DNA from: Clostridiales bacterium
Lineage (GTDB): Bacteria > Bacillota > Clostridia > Tissierellales > GPF-1
Length of the DNA: 34,119 nt
Assembly (NCBI GenBank): GCA_013619125.1
Contig: JABXKS010000084.1
Location: 127,530-161,648, forward strand
Direction of reading: 5' to 3'
The position numbers and the translations under genes are program-made. Within the stretch, counting starts at the first letter, position 1. Each line of letters starts with the position of its first letter. Below are positions 23,629 to 31,460 of the stretch, piece after piece. A model generated the notes under the pieces. It made no database searches. It was given only the letters and a program-made list of their open reading frames with translations, and was not told the origin of the DNA.

Positions 23629-25368
23629 TTATGACAATTTATACTTACGCATCTTTCTGTACAAGGTAGAAAGACCAATCCCCAACTCTTCCGCTATAAT
23701 ATGTTTTGACTCCGTTGAGTTCCCATATAAGTCCAGTGCCTTTGAGATCTCTCGTTTCTCCAATTCATCAATAGGAATCACCCTGCTTGGATCATTTTCC
23801 ATACTTTGAATATTGGCAATGTATTCAGGAAGATGATGAATTGTAATCAGCTGCTCTCGCCCAGACATTGCTACCATAAATTCAACGACATTTTGAAGTT
23901 CCCTAACATTGCCTGGCCATCTATAGCTTTTCAAGCTACTCATCACGTTTGCATCTATTTCTTTATGCTGAATATGAGCATCATCCGTATATTTATCGAG
24001 AAAGTGCTTGATTAGCACTTCAATGTCTACCACTCTTTGTCTAAGGGGTTCAATTTTTATTGGAATCACATTCAAACGGTAGTACAAGTCTTCTCTAAAT
24101 GTTCCGTTCTCTACCATCTGCTTCAGATTTTTATTCGTTGCCGAAATCACTCTAACATCGACAGCGATTTCCTCATTCGAACCAACCCGTGTAATCTTTT
24201 GCTCTTGAAGTACTCTCAATAATTTCGCTTGCAAATACAACGGCATGTCCCCAATTTCATCCAGAAACAAGGTTCCTTTATCGGCATATTCAAATTTTCC
24301 CTTTTTACCCGATTCATTTGCTCCGGTAAAACTTCCTTTCACATAGCCAAACAACTCACTCTCCATCAAAGCTTCTGGAATGGCAGCGCAATTGACTGCA
24401 ACAAATTTCTTGCTTTTTCGCTTGCTCTCTTTCCATAATGCATTTGCTATAACTTCTTTTCCTACACCACTTTCACCCGTGATCAAAATAGTCGATGATA
24501 TCTTTGACAAACGCGAGATTCGATTCTTAATGTCAATCATATTCTTTGATACGCCTATGATTGAATGACTTTCAATACTATGCATCATTTTCGCATAGGC
24601 GTTAATCTTTTCTTTCACTGCTGACTTCTCATGAAACATAAAAATATAATTCGTATCATTATATCTCCTATAAGTGAACTCTTCACCCACAAGAACATAT
24701 TCCCGTTCTTCTACACGACAAGAGTATTCAAAAAAATTCCCGGTTTTAATATCCTTGCTCTTGATTGTAAAATTCGCCGGCATCTTCTCCTCTAGCGACA
24801 ATTGTTTTCTTGCGGAAGAGTTTGCATAGATTGGTCGCTTCTCAGAGTTGAAAATCAAAATTCCCTGTTCAATATTGTCTGTGATTTTATACAGCATCTT
24901 GTTCGTTTCGCTGTAATTATCCATTTGAATACGCTCAGAAATCTGCATGCCGATAAAATATGCGATCTGTTCAATGAATTCCAAATATCCATTCAGATTG
25001 CTCTCAATTAAATCCTTTTGGGCTTTCGTCGTGCCCAACAAACCAATTACACCAAAAACTTCTTTGTGGGCAAAAATCGGCATCGCGATTTCAAAGGTTT
25101 CCGGACAATTTTTATATTGCGGACAATTTACGCAAATGGGATCTCTTCCGGGATTTTGAATCACGATTTTTTCTTTACTATTGATAACTTGAACATATAC
25201 ACGACTGTCATTGTCCATTCGCTCTCCAACGCGGGAGCGAAATAATCCCGTTCCTGCAACACGGATCTTATTTTTTGACATAACCTCAACATCAATACCT
25301 AGAATACTTGATAGTACATCCATATATTTTTGTACAGTTGGCTGTATTTTCAATAATAGATCGTCCAC
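23629..25368 (-). CDS. sigma-54-dependent transcriptional activator, YgeV-like
   Basis: A 579-residue enhancer-binding protein. An N-terminal sensor domain (about 1-155) holds a CVNCPQYKNC cluster (C-x2-C-x5-C). A PAS-like domain follows (about 160-250), then the AAA+ domain (about 270-500) with Walker A GESGVGKE, Walker B GTLFLDEIGD and the sigma-54 contact loop GSFTGA (usually GAFTGA), and a C-terminal Fis-type HTH (AEELGIGLSTLYRKMRKY). Overall order and N-terminal wording (KIQPTVQKY, RVAGTG) resemble E. coli YgeV, the activator next to ygeW-X-Y. I chose GTG at 25368 after a GGGGGG tract; TTG at 25383 contains that tract. It lies upstream of and in line with its likely targets. Confidence 0.92.
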   Translation of the reverse strand: MDDLLLKIQPTVQKYMDVLSSILGIDVEVMSKNKIRVAGTGLFRSRVGERMDNDSRVYVQVINSKEKIVIQNPGRDPICVNCPQYKNCPETFEIAMPIFAHKEVFGVIGLLGTTKAQKDLIESNLNGYLEFIEQIAYFIGMQISERIQMDNYSETNKMLYKITDNIEQGILIFNSEKRPIYANSSARKQLSLEEKMPANFTIKSKDIKTGNFFEYSCRVEEREYVLVGEEFTYRRYNDTNYIFMFHEKSAVKEKINAYAKMMHSIESHSIIGVSKNMIDIKNRISRLSKISSTILITGESGVGKEVIANALWKESKRKSKKFVAVNCAAIPEALMESELFGYVKGSFTGANESGKKGKFEYADKGTLFLDEIGDMPLYLQAKLLRVLQEQKITRVGSNEEIAVDVRVISATNKNLKQMVENGTFREDLYYRLNVIPIKIEPLRQRVVDIEVLIKHFLDKYTDDAHIQHKEIDANVMSSLKSYRWPGNVRELQNVVEFMVAMSGREQLITIHHLPEYIANIQSMENDPSRVIPIDELEKREISKALDLYGNSTESKHIIAEELGIGLSTLYRKMRKYKLS

Positions 25369-25391
25369 AGTAATCCCCCCCAATCTTCTCT

Positions 25392-25420
25392 AGTCTATTT
25401 TCTAATGTAGGGATAGTCAA
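25392..25420 (-). promoter_or_regulatory. sigma-A promoter of the activator gene
   Basis: TTGACT (25415-25420) and TAGACT (25392-25397) on the minus strand are 17 bases apart. The start point would be about 15-20 bases before the GTG. Confidence 0.45.
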
Positions 25421-25635
25421 GTCGCAACAACATATGTTTTTTTACTCGTCATTTCAATCCGTGAAGTCGATGCACTCATCTTGCTTAACCGAGAAGAAAG
25501 GTCTTCACAGTACATCTCATACATTTTCTAACAAATATTCAAATCTATTCATTTGTAATTCTTCCCAATAGATTCACCGCTATGTTTACAGGGAATAAAA
25601 TATACGTAGCACATTAGTTTAAGGAGGAAAATGCT

Positions 25636-27783
25636 ATGAAAAAAATTAGGATCATATTACTGACCTTGATATTACTTATGACATCATCAATTCCTGCTTT
25701 TGGACTTGATCCAGCCCCTATTGTGATCGATCCGATCATGGTTATGCCGTTGATGCCTGTCTTTTTCAACACCAGGACAGTCTCATCCATACCCTTATAT
25801 CGACTCCACAACAGCGCATGGGATGTACATTCCTATACCTCATCATCTAGCGAAAAAGCCGATCTGATTGCAGACGGGTGGACCGACGATGGAATTGTTG
25901 CCTATGTCAGTCCTGTTCAACTGCCCGGTTATGAAGCACTCAATCGATACCAAAGCTTCGGCCGGCTTGTCAAACTTTCAGCCACACCCATTCCCGGTCT
26001 CACCTTGTGGCAACATACGGGTACCGTAGGTTATATCCCGCCTGATCCGTTCGTCGGATTTAGCCATGTGCACGAGAGCGTAAAATCCTTGGCGGAAGGT
26101 GACATGCCTTGGGATTCCGACTATTACTACAGCAGCGAATTCATTCAACTCGGTCCATGGGGAAAAATTCCAAAAATCCCTCTCGGATACAACTTTACCG
26201 GCAATACATTCAACATGTGGAGCGGTTCAACAGTCTTGCAAGAAATCTCAATTACCGACCTGCCTTCCAATGTTTCCGGCGGTCACAAACACACCCTCGC
26301 CTGGTCCACCCTTGTGGCAGGCGGCAAAGTTGAATTGTTATACTCAAGCGACAACGGAGGCACTTGGAACACCATCGTTGATGAACTCGACAACCCCTCA
26401 ACTATGGGAAGCTATCAATGGAGTGTACCAAATATCACCAATAGTGAAATGAAGGTAAGAATTCTTTGGATGCCGGCACCAGGAAAAAGTGCTGCCGCAT
26501 GGGATACCTCCAACACCTTTTCCACTACAAAGGATCCCGGCATTATCATCTTGATCCCGATCGACCCAGGGATTGATATTCTGACTATCAAGCCTTCAGC
26601 GCCAACGAACCTGACAGCGAATCCTGGAATCCTCACGAAGAAAATCTCCCTTTACTGGGCTGACAACTCCGCAAACGAAACCGGCTATGCCGTGGAAAGA
26701 AAAGTCGAAGGAGGCTTCTACTCAGGAATTGCACTTGTTGACATCAATGAAACGGAATACACCGATACTTCAATCAGCACCGATGTTGAATACATTTACC
26801 GTGTACTCGCAAAAGGCGCGATCCTTGATTCCGGCTATTCCAATGAAGCAGGAGCCATATACACTGGGCTCATTGTTAAGCCTAAGCTTCCTGACGGATT
26901 CATATTCCCAGAATTTCCCGATCCGCCTGAAAATGCAACAGCCGTATTTACCGACGGATCCAACTCCGAAGTTCTTATCTCATGGGATCCGCCTTCAGGA
27001 GCCTACACCGGATTCAAGGTGGAACGAGCTACCGGAATGGGATGGATTGAACTGGGCAATACGACAGAGGACGACCATGACTTCGTGGATGTCGACCTGA
27101 CGGAACTATCCGGCGAGATTTCTTATCGTGTGAAAACATATGACGAAGCGCTAACCTCGGCTCCATCAAATCTCGCATCGATCGATCTCGACGAAGCCGA
27201 ACCGCCAGAAACCGAACCGCCAGTTCCTGATCTTCCGGACATTTTCGATGGAACCCAATCGGGATGGGCTGAGCCTGAACTTATTGAAGCCTATGAAAAT
27301 GGACTCACTTATCCAGGGATTATGTACGATTACGACCGTGCCATTACACGAGAAGAGTTCTGCACCATCGCTGTAAAACTTTTCGAAAAACTTACAGGTC
27401 TAGGTGTCATTCCTGATGAGGATCCTTTTGAAGACACGGACAATCCCGAAGTATTAAAGGCATATAAACTTGGCATTGTAAACGGCATCAGCGAAACCCA
27501 GTTCGCACCTGCTCTGAATATCACACGCCAAGAAATGTGCGTTATGATCTATCGCACACTGGGAGCGGCAAGAATGGACACAAGTGTTGATCCAACGGCC
27601 GCCTTCCCGTTCAACGATGCCCGCTCCATTGCAGCATGGGCAATCAACGAGGTGAAATTCTGTTATCAAAACGGGATTATGAATGGAACCAGCCCAACTA
27701 CAATAGATCCTTTGCTAAACACACCGAGGGAACAAGCTATTGTACTGATCGGCAGAACCTACAATTCCTTTGTCTCCCCCTGA
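25636..27783 (+). CDS. secreted S-layer-anchored protein with DUF5648-like, FN3 and SLH domains
   Basis: A 715-residue exported protein. Residues 1-23 form a signal peptide (cut near AFG-LDP). Residues about 55-145 match the DUF5648 style (YRLHNSAWDVHSYTSSSSEK, DGWTDDGIVAYV). An Ig-like segment spans about 190-285, two fibronectin type III domains follow (about 318-405 and 431-518), then a proline- and acid-rich linker and three SLH repeats (about 535-712; DRAITREEFCTIAVKLFEKL, LNITRQEMCVMIYRTLG, LLNTPREQAIVLIGRTY). SLH domains bind pyruvylated secondary cell-wall polymer, so the protein sits on the cell surface. GGAGG precedes the ATG. The ligand of the N-terminal part is unknown. It stands alone with its own terminator. 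Confidence 0.93.
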   Translation: MKKIRIILLTLILLMTSSIPAFGLDPAPIVIDPIMVMPLMPVFFNTRTVSSIPLYRLHNSAWDVHSYTSSSSEKADLIADGWTDDGIVAYVSPVQLPGYEALNRYQSFGRLVKLSATPIPGLTLWQHTGTVGYIPPDPFVGFSHVHESVKSLAEGDMPWDSDYYYSSEFIQLGPWGKIPKIPLGYNFTGNTFNMWSGSTVLQEISITDLPSNVSGGHKHTLAWSTLVAGGKVELLYSSDNGGTWNTIVDELDNPSTMGSYQWSVPNITNSEMKVRILWMPAPGKSAAAWDTSNTFSTTKDPGIIILIPIDPGIDILTIKPSAPTNLTANPGILTKKISLYWADNSANETGYAVERKVEGGFYSGIALVDINETEYTDTSISTDVEYIYRVLAKGAILDSGYSNEAGAIYTGLIVKPKLPDGFIFPEFPDPPENATAVFTDGSNSEVLISWDPPSGAYTGFKVERATGMGWIELGNTTEDDHDFVDVDLTELSGEISYRVKTYDEALTSAPSNLASIDLDEAEPPETEPPVPDLPDIFDGTQSGWAEPELIEAYENGLTYPGIMYDYDRAITREEFCTIAVKLFEKLTGLGVIPDEDPFEDTDNPEVLKAYKLGIVNGISETQFAPALNITRQEMCVMIYRTLGAARMDTSVDPTAAFPFNDARSIAAWAINEVKFCYQNGIMNGTSPTTIDPLLNTPREQAIVLIGRTYNSFVSP

Positions 27784-27817
27784 AGCCAATGCTAATCCGT
27801 AGTAATGGACATAGCAA

Positions 27818-27856
27818 AGCCAGGAACCTGAATTTCAGGTCCCTGGCTATTTTTTT
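27818..27856 (+). terminator. terminator of the SLH protein gene
   Basis: AGCCAGG/CCTGGCT outer stem with an inner ACCTGA/TCAGGT stem (27818-27848), then TATTTTTTT. Inner sequence is related to the hairpins at 14693 and 16560. Confidence 0.9.
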
Positions 27857-27971
27857 AAAAACGCATGTGTCTTGTGCTTCAACCTACTGGTTGTCACTTA
27901 CACCTATATCGTACAAAAACTAATGGACTAATTCCGACAAAAAAATTGATCGTAAAATCGGATTCATTCCC

Positions 27972-28373
27972 CTATTTAAACAATTTCAATATGTAAAAAC
28001 TGATCGTTGAAACGGCGCCACCTAAAGAGCTTCCCCAAATCAAATCAATGATTGTAATCTTGATGGGCCAATCTGCCAAGGTTGCCAAATTTGTTAGGTC
28101 ATAGGTCGAATACGACACAAATCCAAATAAGATTCCCGCAAAGAGCGCATAGCTCCAGCTGTCTTTTTCTATTGCGGGATGAATCACAAAGAAAACCAAA
28201 CCGACTATAAAAATCAAATAAAATAAAATAGCGGCACCCCAATTTGGTTTTGGACTCATGATAAAACCCAGTTCTTTTTGATATAGATTTTTCGCAATCA
28301 CGGCGAGCCATACAATATCAATCAATAAAAACACAACAAGGGCAACCACATACATTTTCAAATATTCCAGCAT
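27972..28373 (-). CDS. DUF2177 family membrane protein
   Basis: A 133-residue protein with four predicted membrane helices. It shows the family pattern LIDIVWLAVIAKNLYQKELG near the N-terminus, a central NWGAAILFYLIFIVG and YSTYDLTNLATLADWP near residue 90. The family is found in many bacteria and its function is unknown. GGAGG precedes the ATG. It begins 17 nt after the uvsE stop, so both are probably in one transcript; whether it helps in DNA repair is not known. Confidence 0.9.
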   Translation of the reverse strand: MLEYLKMYVVALVVFLLIDIVWLAVIAKNLYQKELGFIMSPKPNWGAAILFYLIFIVGLVFFVIHPAIEKDSWSYALFAGILFGFVSYSTYDLTNLATLADWPIKITIIDLIWGSSLGGAVSTISFYILKLFK

Positions 28374-28390
28374 AAAAATTCCTCCATTCT

Positions 28391-29305
28391 TTATTGGTTT
28401 ACTTTTCCATTCATCTCATCCAAGTCCTCAAGAAAACGCAGCGCGGCTCGATCTTTCATTTTTGCTTCGATCATCACATCAACATCATGACGCTGATAGA
28501 TCTCCCATACCCTGCGGCAATCCTCCCAGGATATATACGCATGGTGGCTTTTATCCTTCTCATAGGTCTTCCCGGAACTGACATGCATTTTTGGCATTCC
28601 ATGCTGCCATGTTCTCTCAATTTTCCCAATAAGATCTTCCGTTATTTTCCCATCGGTCAAACATCGATAATGGTGATAATCAAAAACGACCGGAATACCA
28701 GTTGCCTCTGAAATCTCAAGTACATCTGAAATCGAATAAGACTTATCGTCATTTTCCAAGCGAAGCAGCATCTTAATCTCCGCGCTGAGTAAATGAAACT
28801 GCTCTACGAATCGCCTCTTCGCTTCTTCCTTTTCCCCATAAACACCGCCTACATGCAAAATCAAATCATGCCCGCCCATTGCATGCATAAGTTTTGCATG
28901 GTACTCCAGATACTCAATGCTTGCCGCAACGACTTTTGGTTTGTTGCTGTTGAGCACAGTGAATTGGTCTGGATGCATCGATAAGCGCATCCGATTTTCT
29001 TGCACCAATATTTGGATTGCCTTTAACTTACCTGCAATCTCCTCATCTTCATACCAGCGCCAATCACTCATTGCCAACACGTCTCGATGGGTAACAAGCG
29101 GCATCAAGTCGCTGGTTACACGATACATTAAGATCGTATGATCGAGATTCCATTTTAATATTTCATTCGTGAACTCTACATTGTGTAGAATGATTTGTTT
29201 CAAATAATCAATGCCTTTTTCCTTGATCGTTTTTAACCGGCAGCTTCTAAACGTTTTTGGTTTTAGGTGCTCATTGATACAAGCATAGCCCACTCGATTG
29301 ATCAA
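28391..29305 (-). CDS. uvsE: UV DNA damage endonuclease UvsE
   Basis: A 304-residue UvsE/UVDE TIM-barrel endonuclease that nicks DNA 5' of UV photoproducts and other lesions. The N-terminus INRVGYACIN, the MHPDQFTVLNS motif, LILHVGG, FDYHHYRC and the HVSSGK and VMIEAKMKD segments carry the metal-binding His, Asp and Glu residues of the family. I start it at TTG 29305, 5 nt after AAAGGAG; the open frame runs to 29542 but the added residues match nothing and overlap the next gene. A candidate promoter with an internal palindrome lies at 29365-29392. DUF2177 follows in the same transcript. Confidence 0.93.
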   Translation of the reverse strand: MINRVGYACINEHLKPKTFRSCRLKTIKEKGIDYLKQIILHNVEFTNEILKWNLDHTILMYRVTSDLMPLVTHRDVLAMSDWRWYEDEEIAGKLKAIQILVQENRMRLSMHPDQFTVLNSNKPKVVAASIEYLEYHAKLMHAMGGHDLILHVGGVYGEKEEAKRRFVEQFHLLSAEIKMLLRLENDDKSYSISDVLEISEATGIPVVFDYHHYRCLTDGKITEDLIGKIERTWQHGMPKMHVSSGKTYEKDKSHHAYISWEDCRRVWEIYQRHDVDVMIEAKMKDRAALRFLEDLDEMNGKVNQ

Positions 29306-29364
29306 ATGATCTCCTTTCTTGAAGACGCATAATGAAAATCTCAATTCGTTTCGTATCGTTCTAA

Positions 29365-29392
29365 CATATAAAACTAGATAACCTAGTTTCAA
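29365..29392 (-). promoter_or_regulatory. promoter of uvsE with palindrome in the spacer
   Basis: TTGAAA (29387-29392) and TATATG (29365-29370) on the minus strand are 16 bases apart. AAACTAG-N5-CTAGTTT (29371-29389) fills the spacer, a possible operator. It does not match the Gram-positive LexA box (GAACN4GTTC). Confidence 0.45.
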
Positions 29393-29410
29393 TGTACCCG
29401 GAAAACAGAT

Positions 29411-29452
29411 AAAAAAAACCAAAGCATCTATTCTGTGAATAGTCCGCTTTGG
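29411..29452 (-). terminator. terminator of the C26 hydrolase gene
   Basis: CCAAAGC/GCTTTGG outer stem and CTATTC/GAATAG inner stem, followed by T8 on the minus strand. It lies 8 bases past the stop. Confidence 0.88.
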
Positions 29453-29460
29453 CCATCTTG

Positions 29461-30315
29461 TTATTTCGTACATGCATTGATAAACGCATGAAATATCTTT
29501 TCTTGTTCCGGCACTTTGATTCGAAGCATCTCTGGGTGCCATTGAATCCCCATAACAAATCGAGAAGTGTCTCGATGTTCAATCGATTCAATAATCCCAT
29601 CTGGCGACAATGCCGATACAACCAAATCTTTCCCCAGCTTTTTAATCGACTGATGGTGCAGCGAATTGACTTGTAACGCCGTTTTTTCGAACAGGCGATG
29701 CATCCGCGTTCCCTCAATCAGTGTAACTTCATGGGAAAATCCATCCCATTCTTGAAACTGCGAGTGATTGAAACTCGTTGCCGATCGATTGTCCTGGTAC
29801 AAACTACCACCCATGGCAATATTCAGAATCTGCGCTCCCCGGCAAATTCCAAGGATCGGAATCGTCGTGTTTTCTATGGCATACTGAATCAAGTCAATCT
29901 CCATTTGATCCCGCTCTCGAATTTCAGTTGCAAACCCAGCGGCATCCTCATTCTTCAACCCCTCGAGTTTGCCAAAAAGTCCAGAATTCTCTCGCATCTC
30001 TTCTCCGTACCACTCTGTACCCACATCGCTTCCACCAGCAAACAGAATACCGTCCAATCGCGACAGCATCTCCCGTGCCGTCTCCTGGTTCTGAATCAAG
30101 GGCAGTACAACAGGAATTGCTCCCGCTGCTTCAATAGCTTCCACGTCCGTCTGAAAGGAAAGGTTCACTGGTATCTCGTTCAACGCGTAAATCCCTTTCC
30201 CCACATAGCTATTCTGAAGCTTCTCCATTTCCGACTTTTCAAAGGCCCCTCCGCGTTCCAGCTTCGGCATCAGACTATTAAAATAATTGCTGGTAATGCC
30301 AATCAATGGCTTCAT
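29461..30315 (-). CDS. class I glutamine amidotransferase-like hydrolase (peptidase C26, PuuD-like)
   Basis: A 284-residue C26 hydrolase, the family of gamma-glutamyl-GABA hydrolase PuuD. Motifs are PLIGIT at the start, LDGILFAGGSDV (about 87-98), the nucleophile elbow GICRGAQ (Cys158), NSLHHQSIK (about 217-225) and the His-Glu dyad in QWHPE (His260, Glu262), so the triad is intact. Such enzymes release free glutamate from gamma-glutamyl amides. The N-terminal part is about 25-30 residues longer than in typical members, between residues 15 and 45. It is a single-gene unit with its own terminator, and no polyamine genes are nearby, so the substrate is open. Confidence 0.92.
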   Translation of the reverse strand: MKPLIGITSNYFNSLMPKLERGGAFEKSEMEKLQNSYVGKGIYALNEIPVNLSFQTDVEAIEAAGAIPVVLPLIQNQETAREMLSRLDGILFAGGSDVGTEWYGEEMRENSGLFGKLEGLKNEDAAGFATEIRERDQMEIDLIQYAIENTTIPILGICRGAQILNIAMGGSLYQDNRSATSFNHSQFQEWDGFSHEVTLIEGTRMHRLFEKTALQVNSLHHQSIKKLGKDLVVSALSPDGIIESIEHRDTSRFVMGIQWHPEMLRIKVPEQEKIFHAFINACTK

Positions 30316-30384
30316 TGCTTCCCTCCCACTTTACTTTATTTCCCATACAACCAGTATAGTCCAAAAAATCAGAAATATCGATAT

Positions 30385-30418
30385 AAAAAACGGCGCAAGG
30401 TCTCATCCTCGCGCCGTT
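30385..30418 (-). terminator. terminator of the 94-aa gene
   Basis: AACGGCGC/GCGCCGTT stem with a 14-base loop and TTTTTTATAT after it on the minus strand. Confidence 0.85.
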
Positions 30419-30430
30419 CTTCTCTTTTCA

Positions 30431-30715
30431 TCAATGCTGTACATTTGAGAAAATCATCAGCTTTCTCATGCAGGTTTTGTACTCCGCATCAAACAAGCAT
30501 TCATACCTTTCAATATTTTCCCGGTAGATGTCCACCCATTCCTTTACAGAATCTACCAAGTCCACTTTTGCCTCCTCCATCGTCTTACCTTCTCCACACA
30601 AATTAATCTTGTCTAAAGAAAGAGTATAAAGAACCGCATCGACATCAAACGCCGAATGAACATGAATCGTAAAATACTGCATCTCTGGGTCAAACCCATT
30701 ACGCCATTGCTCCAA
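30431..30715 (-). CDS. small hypothetical protein, 94 aa
   Basis: I do not recognise this protein with confidence. It starts at TTG 30715 with AGAGGTG upstream; the next ATG (codon 12) lacks a good site. The middle part (YTLSLDKINLCGEGKTMEEAKVDLVDSVKEWVDIY) has the style of HicB-like antitoxin N-domains: a beta sheet strand, a G-E/D-G-x-T turn and a helix. No HicA toxin is adjacent and there is no DNA-binding domain. A strong terminator follows, which supports it as a real gene. Confidence 0.65.
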   Translation of the reverse strand: MEQWRNGFDPEMQYFTIHVHSAFDVDAVLYTLSLDKINLCGEGKTMEEAKVDLVDSVKEWVDIYRENIERYECLFDAEYKTCMRKLMIFSNVQH

Positions 30716-31002
30716 TAACTACACCTCTTTTCTAACGCACTTGCCATAAGTGTGTTCCTTGCAACCAATGTGAATATTCATTCCAATGTATTTATACCCA
30801 TGATTCGTCCGAAATGCCGGATAATTCTACAATTCAAAGCGACAGAGAAATTCATCAGCCTAGCAAACCTGCCACCCGGTCACACAGCACTCCGTACAGC
30901 AATGCTTTCCATACAGATAAACAAGGAAAGGGCAATCCCTCTACTGCAAGTAGACTGATCAGATTATCTATGATAGGGTAAAATTACCAATTGGAGGCGT
31001 CT

Positions 31003-31293
31003 ATGACAAACAAAAAACTTTATTCTATGAGAACCGAAGACCTGGAACATCTATTGGAACAGTCCGATTCGATTCGAATTTTTCAGGAACAAGCCCTGTC
31101 GCAAAGCAGAATGCAAAAGCTTCAACATTACCTCCTTGAATTACTTGCACAAAAAAAGAAAAGTCCGCAGGATATTCTCAATCAAGCGAACTTTTCAAAA
31201 AGCTATTACTATAAGATTCTAAATGGAGAGAAACACCCCTTCAGAAAAGCTTTTTCATATCCCTTTATAGAATTAATCTTTAGCTATAAATAG
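31003..31293 (+). CDS. truncated HTH (XRE-like) protein, probably frameshifted
   Basis: From the ATG at 31003, after GGAGG, the frame encodes 96 residues. The N-terminal MRTEDLEHLLEQSDSI and the HTH part LLAQKKKSPQDILNQANFSKSYYYKILNGEKHP resemble a clostridial family of XRE-like regulators that continue with PSRDKLL...A and several hundred bases more. Here the frame leaves that pattern at HPFRKAF. The +1 frame at the same point reads PSEKLFHIPL and then stops, which suggests a lost base and a later stop. A terminator follows. It may be a pseudogene or a short HTH protein. Confidence 0.65.
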   Translation: MTNKKLYSMRTEDLEHLLEQSDSIRIFQEQALSQSRMQKLQHYLLELLAQKKKSPQDILNQANFSKSYYYKILNGEKHPFRKAFSYPFIELIFSYK

Positions 31294-31330
31294 AGAATGC
31301 CGCCAATTTGGCGACATCCTCTATTTTTTT
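31289..31330 (+). terminator. terminator of the HTH gene
   Basis: An ATAGAG/CTCTAT outer and CGCCA/TGGCG inner stem is followed by T7. It overlaps the stop of the HTH gene. Confidence 0.82.
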
Positions 31331-31335
31331 GCACT

Positions 31336-31351
31336 CGGGAGCAAGCTCCCG
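31336..31351. repeat. short palindrome
   Basis: CGGGAGC and GCTCCCG around AA. No T run on either side; purpose unknown. Confidence 0.35.
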
Positions 31352-31460
31352 TCACATATTTTTCAAATCATTCAATGCCTTGGTCAAGCGTTTAAATCGC
31401 CTTGATAGACATCCCTCATAACAATGTGCCAACAGTGTTATCGATTTACCCATTTGCCTA

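Noticed and set aside
29306-29542. N-terminal extension of uvsE
   Set aside because: The added 79 residues match nothing, overlap the C26 gene and its terminator, and a good site precedes TTG 29305.
30752-30958. Plus-strand frame of 68 codons
   Set aside because: No ribosome-binding site and no family resemblance; the real HTH gene begins at 31003.
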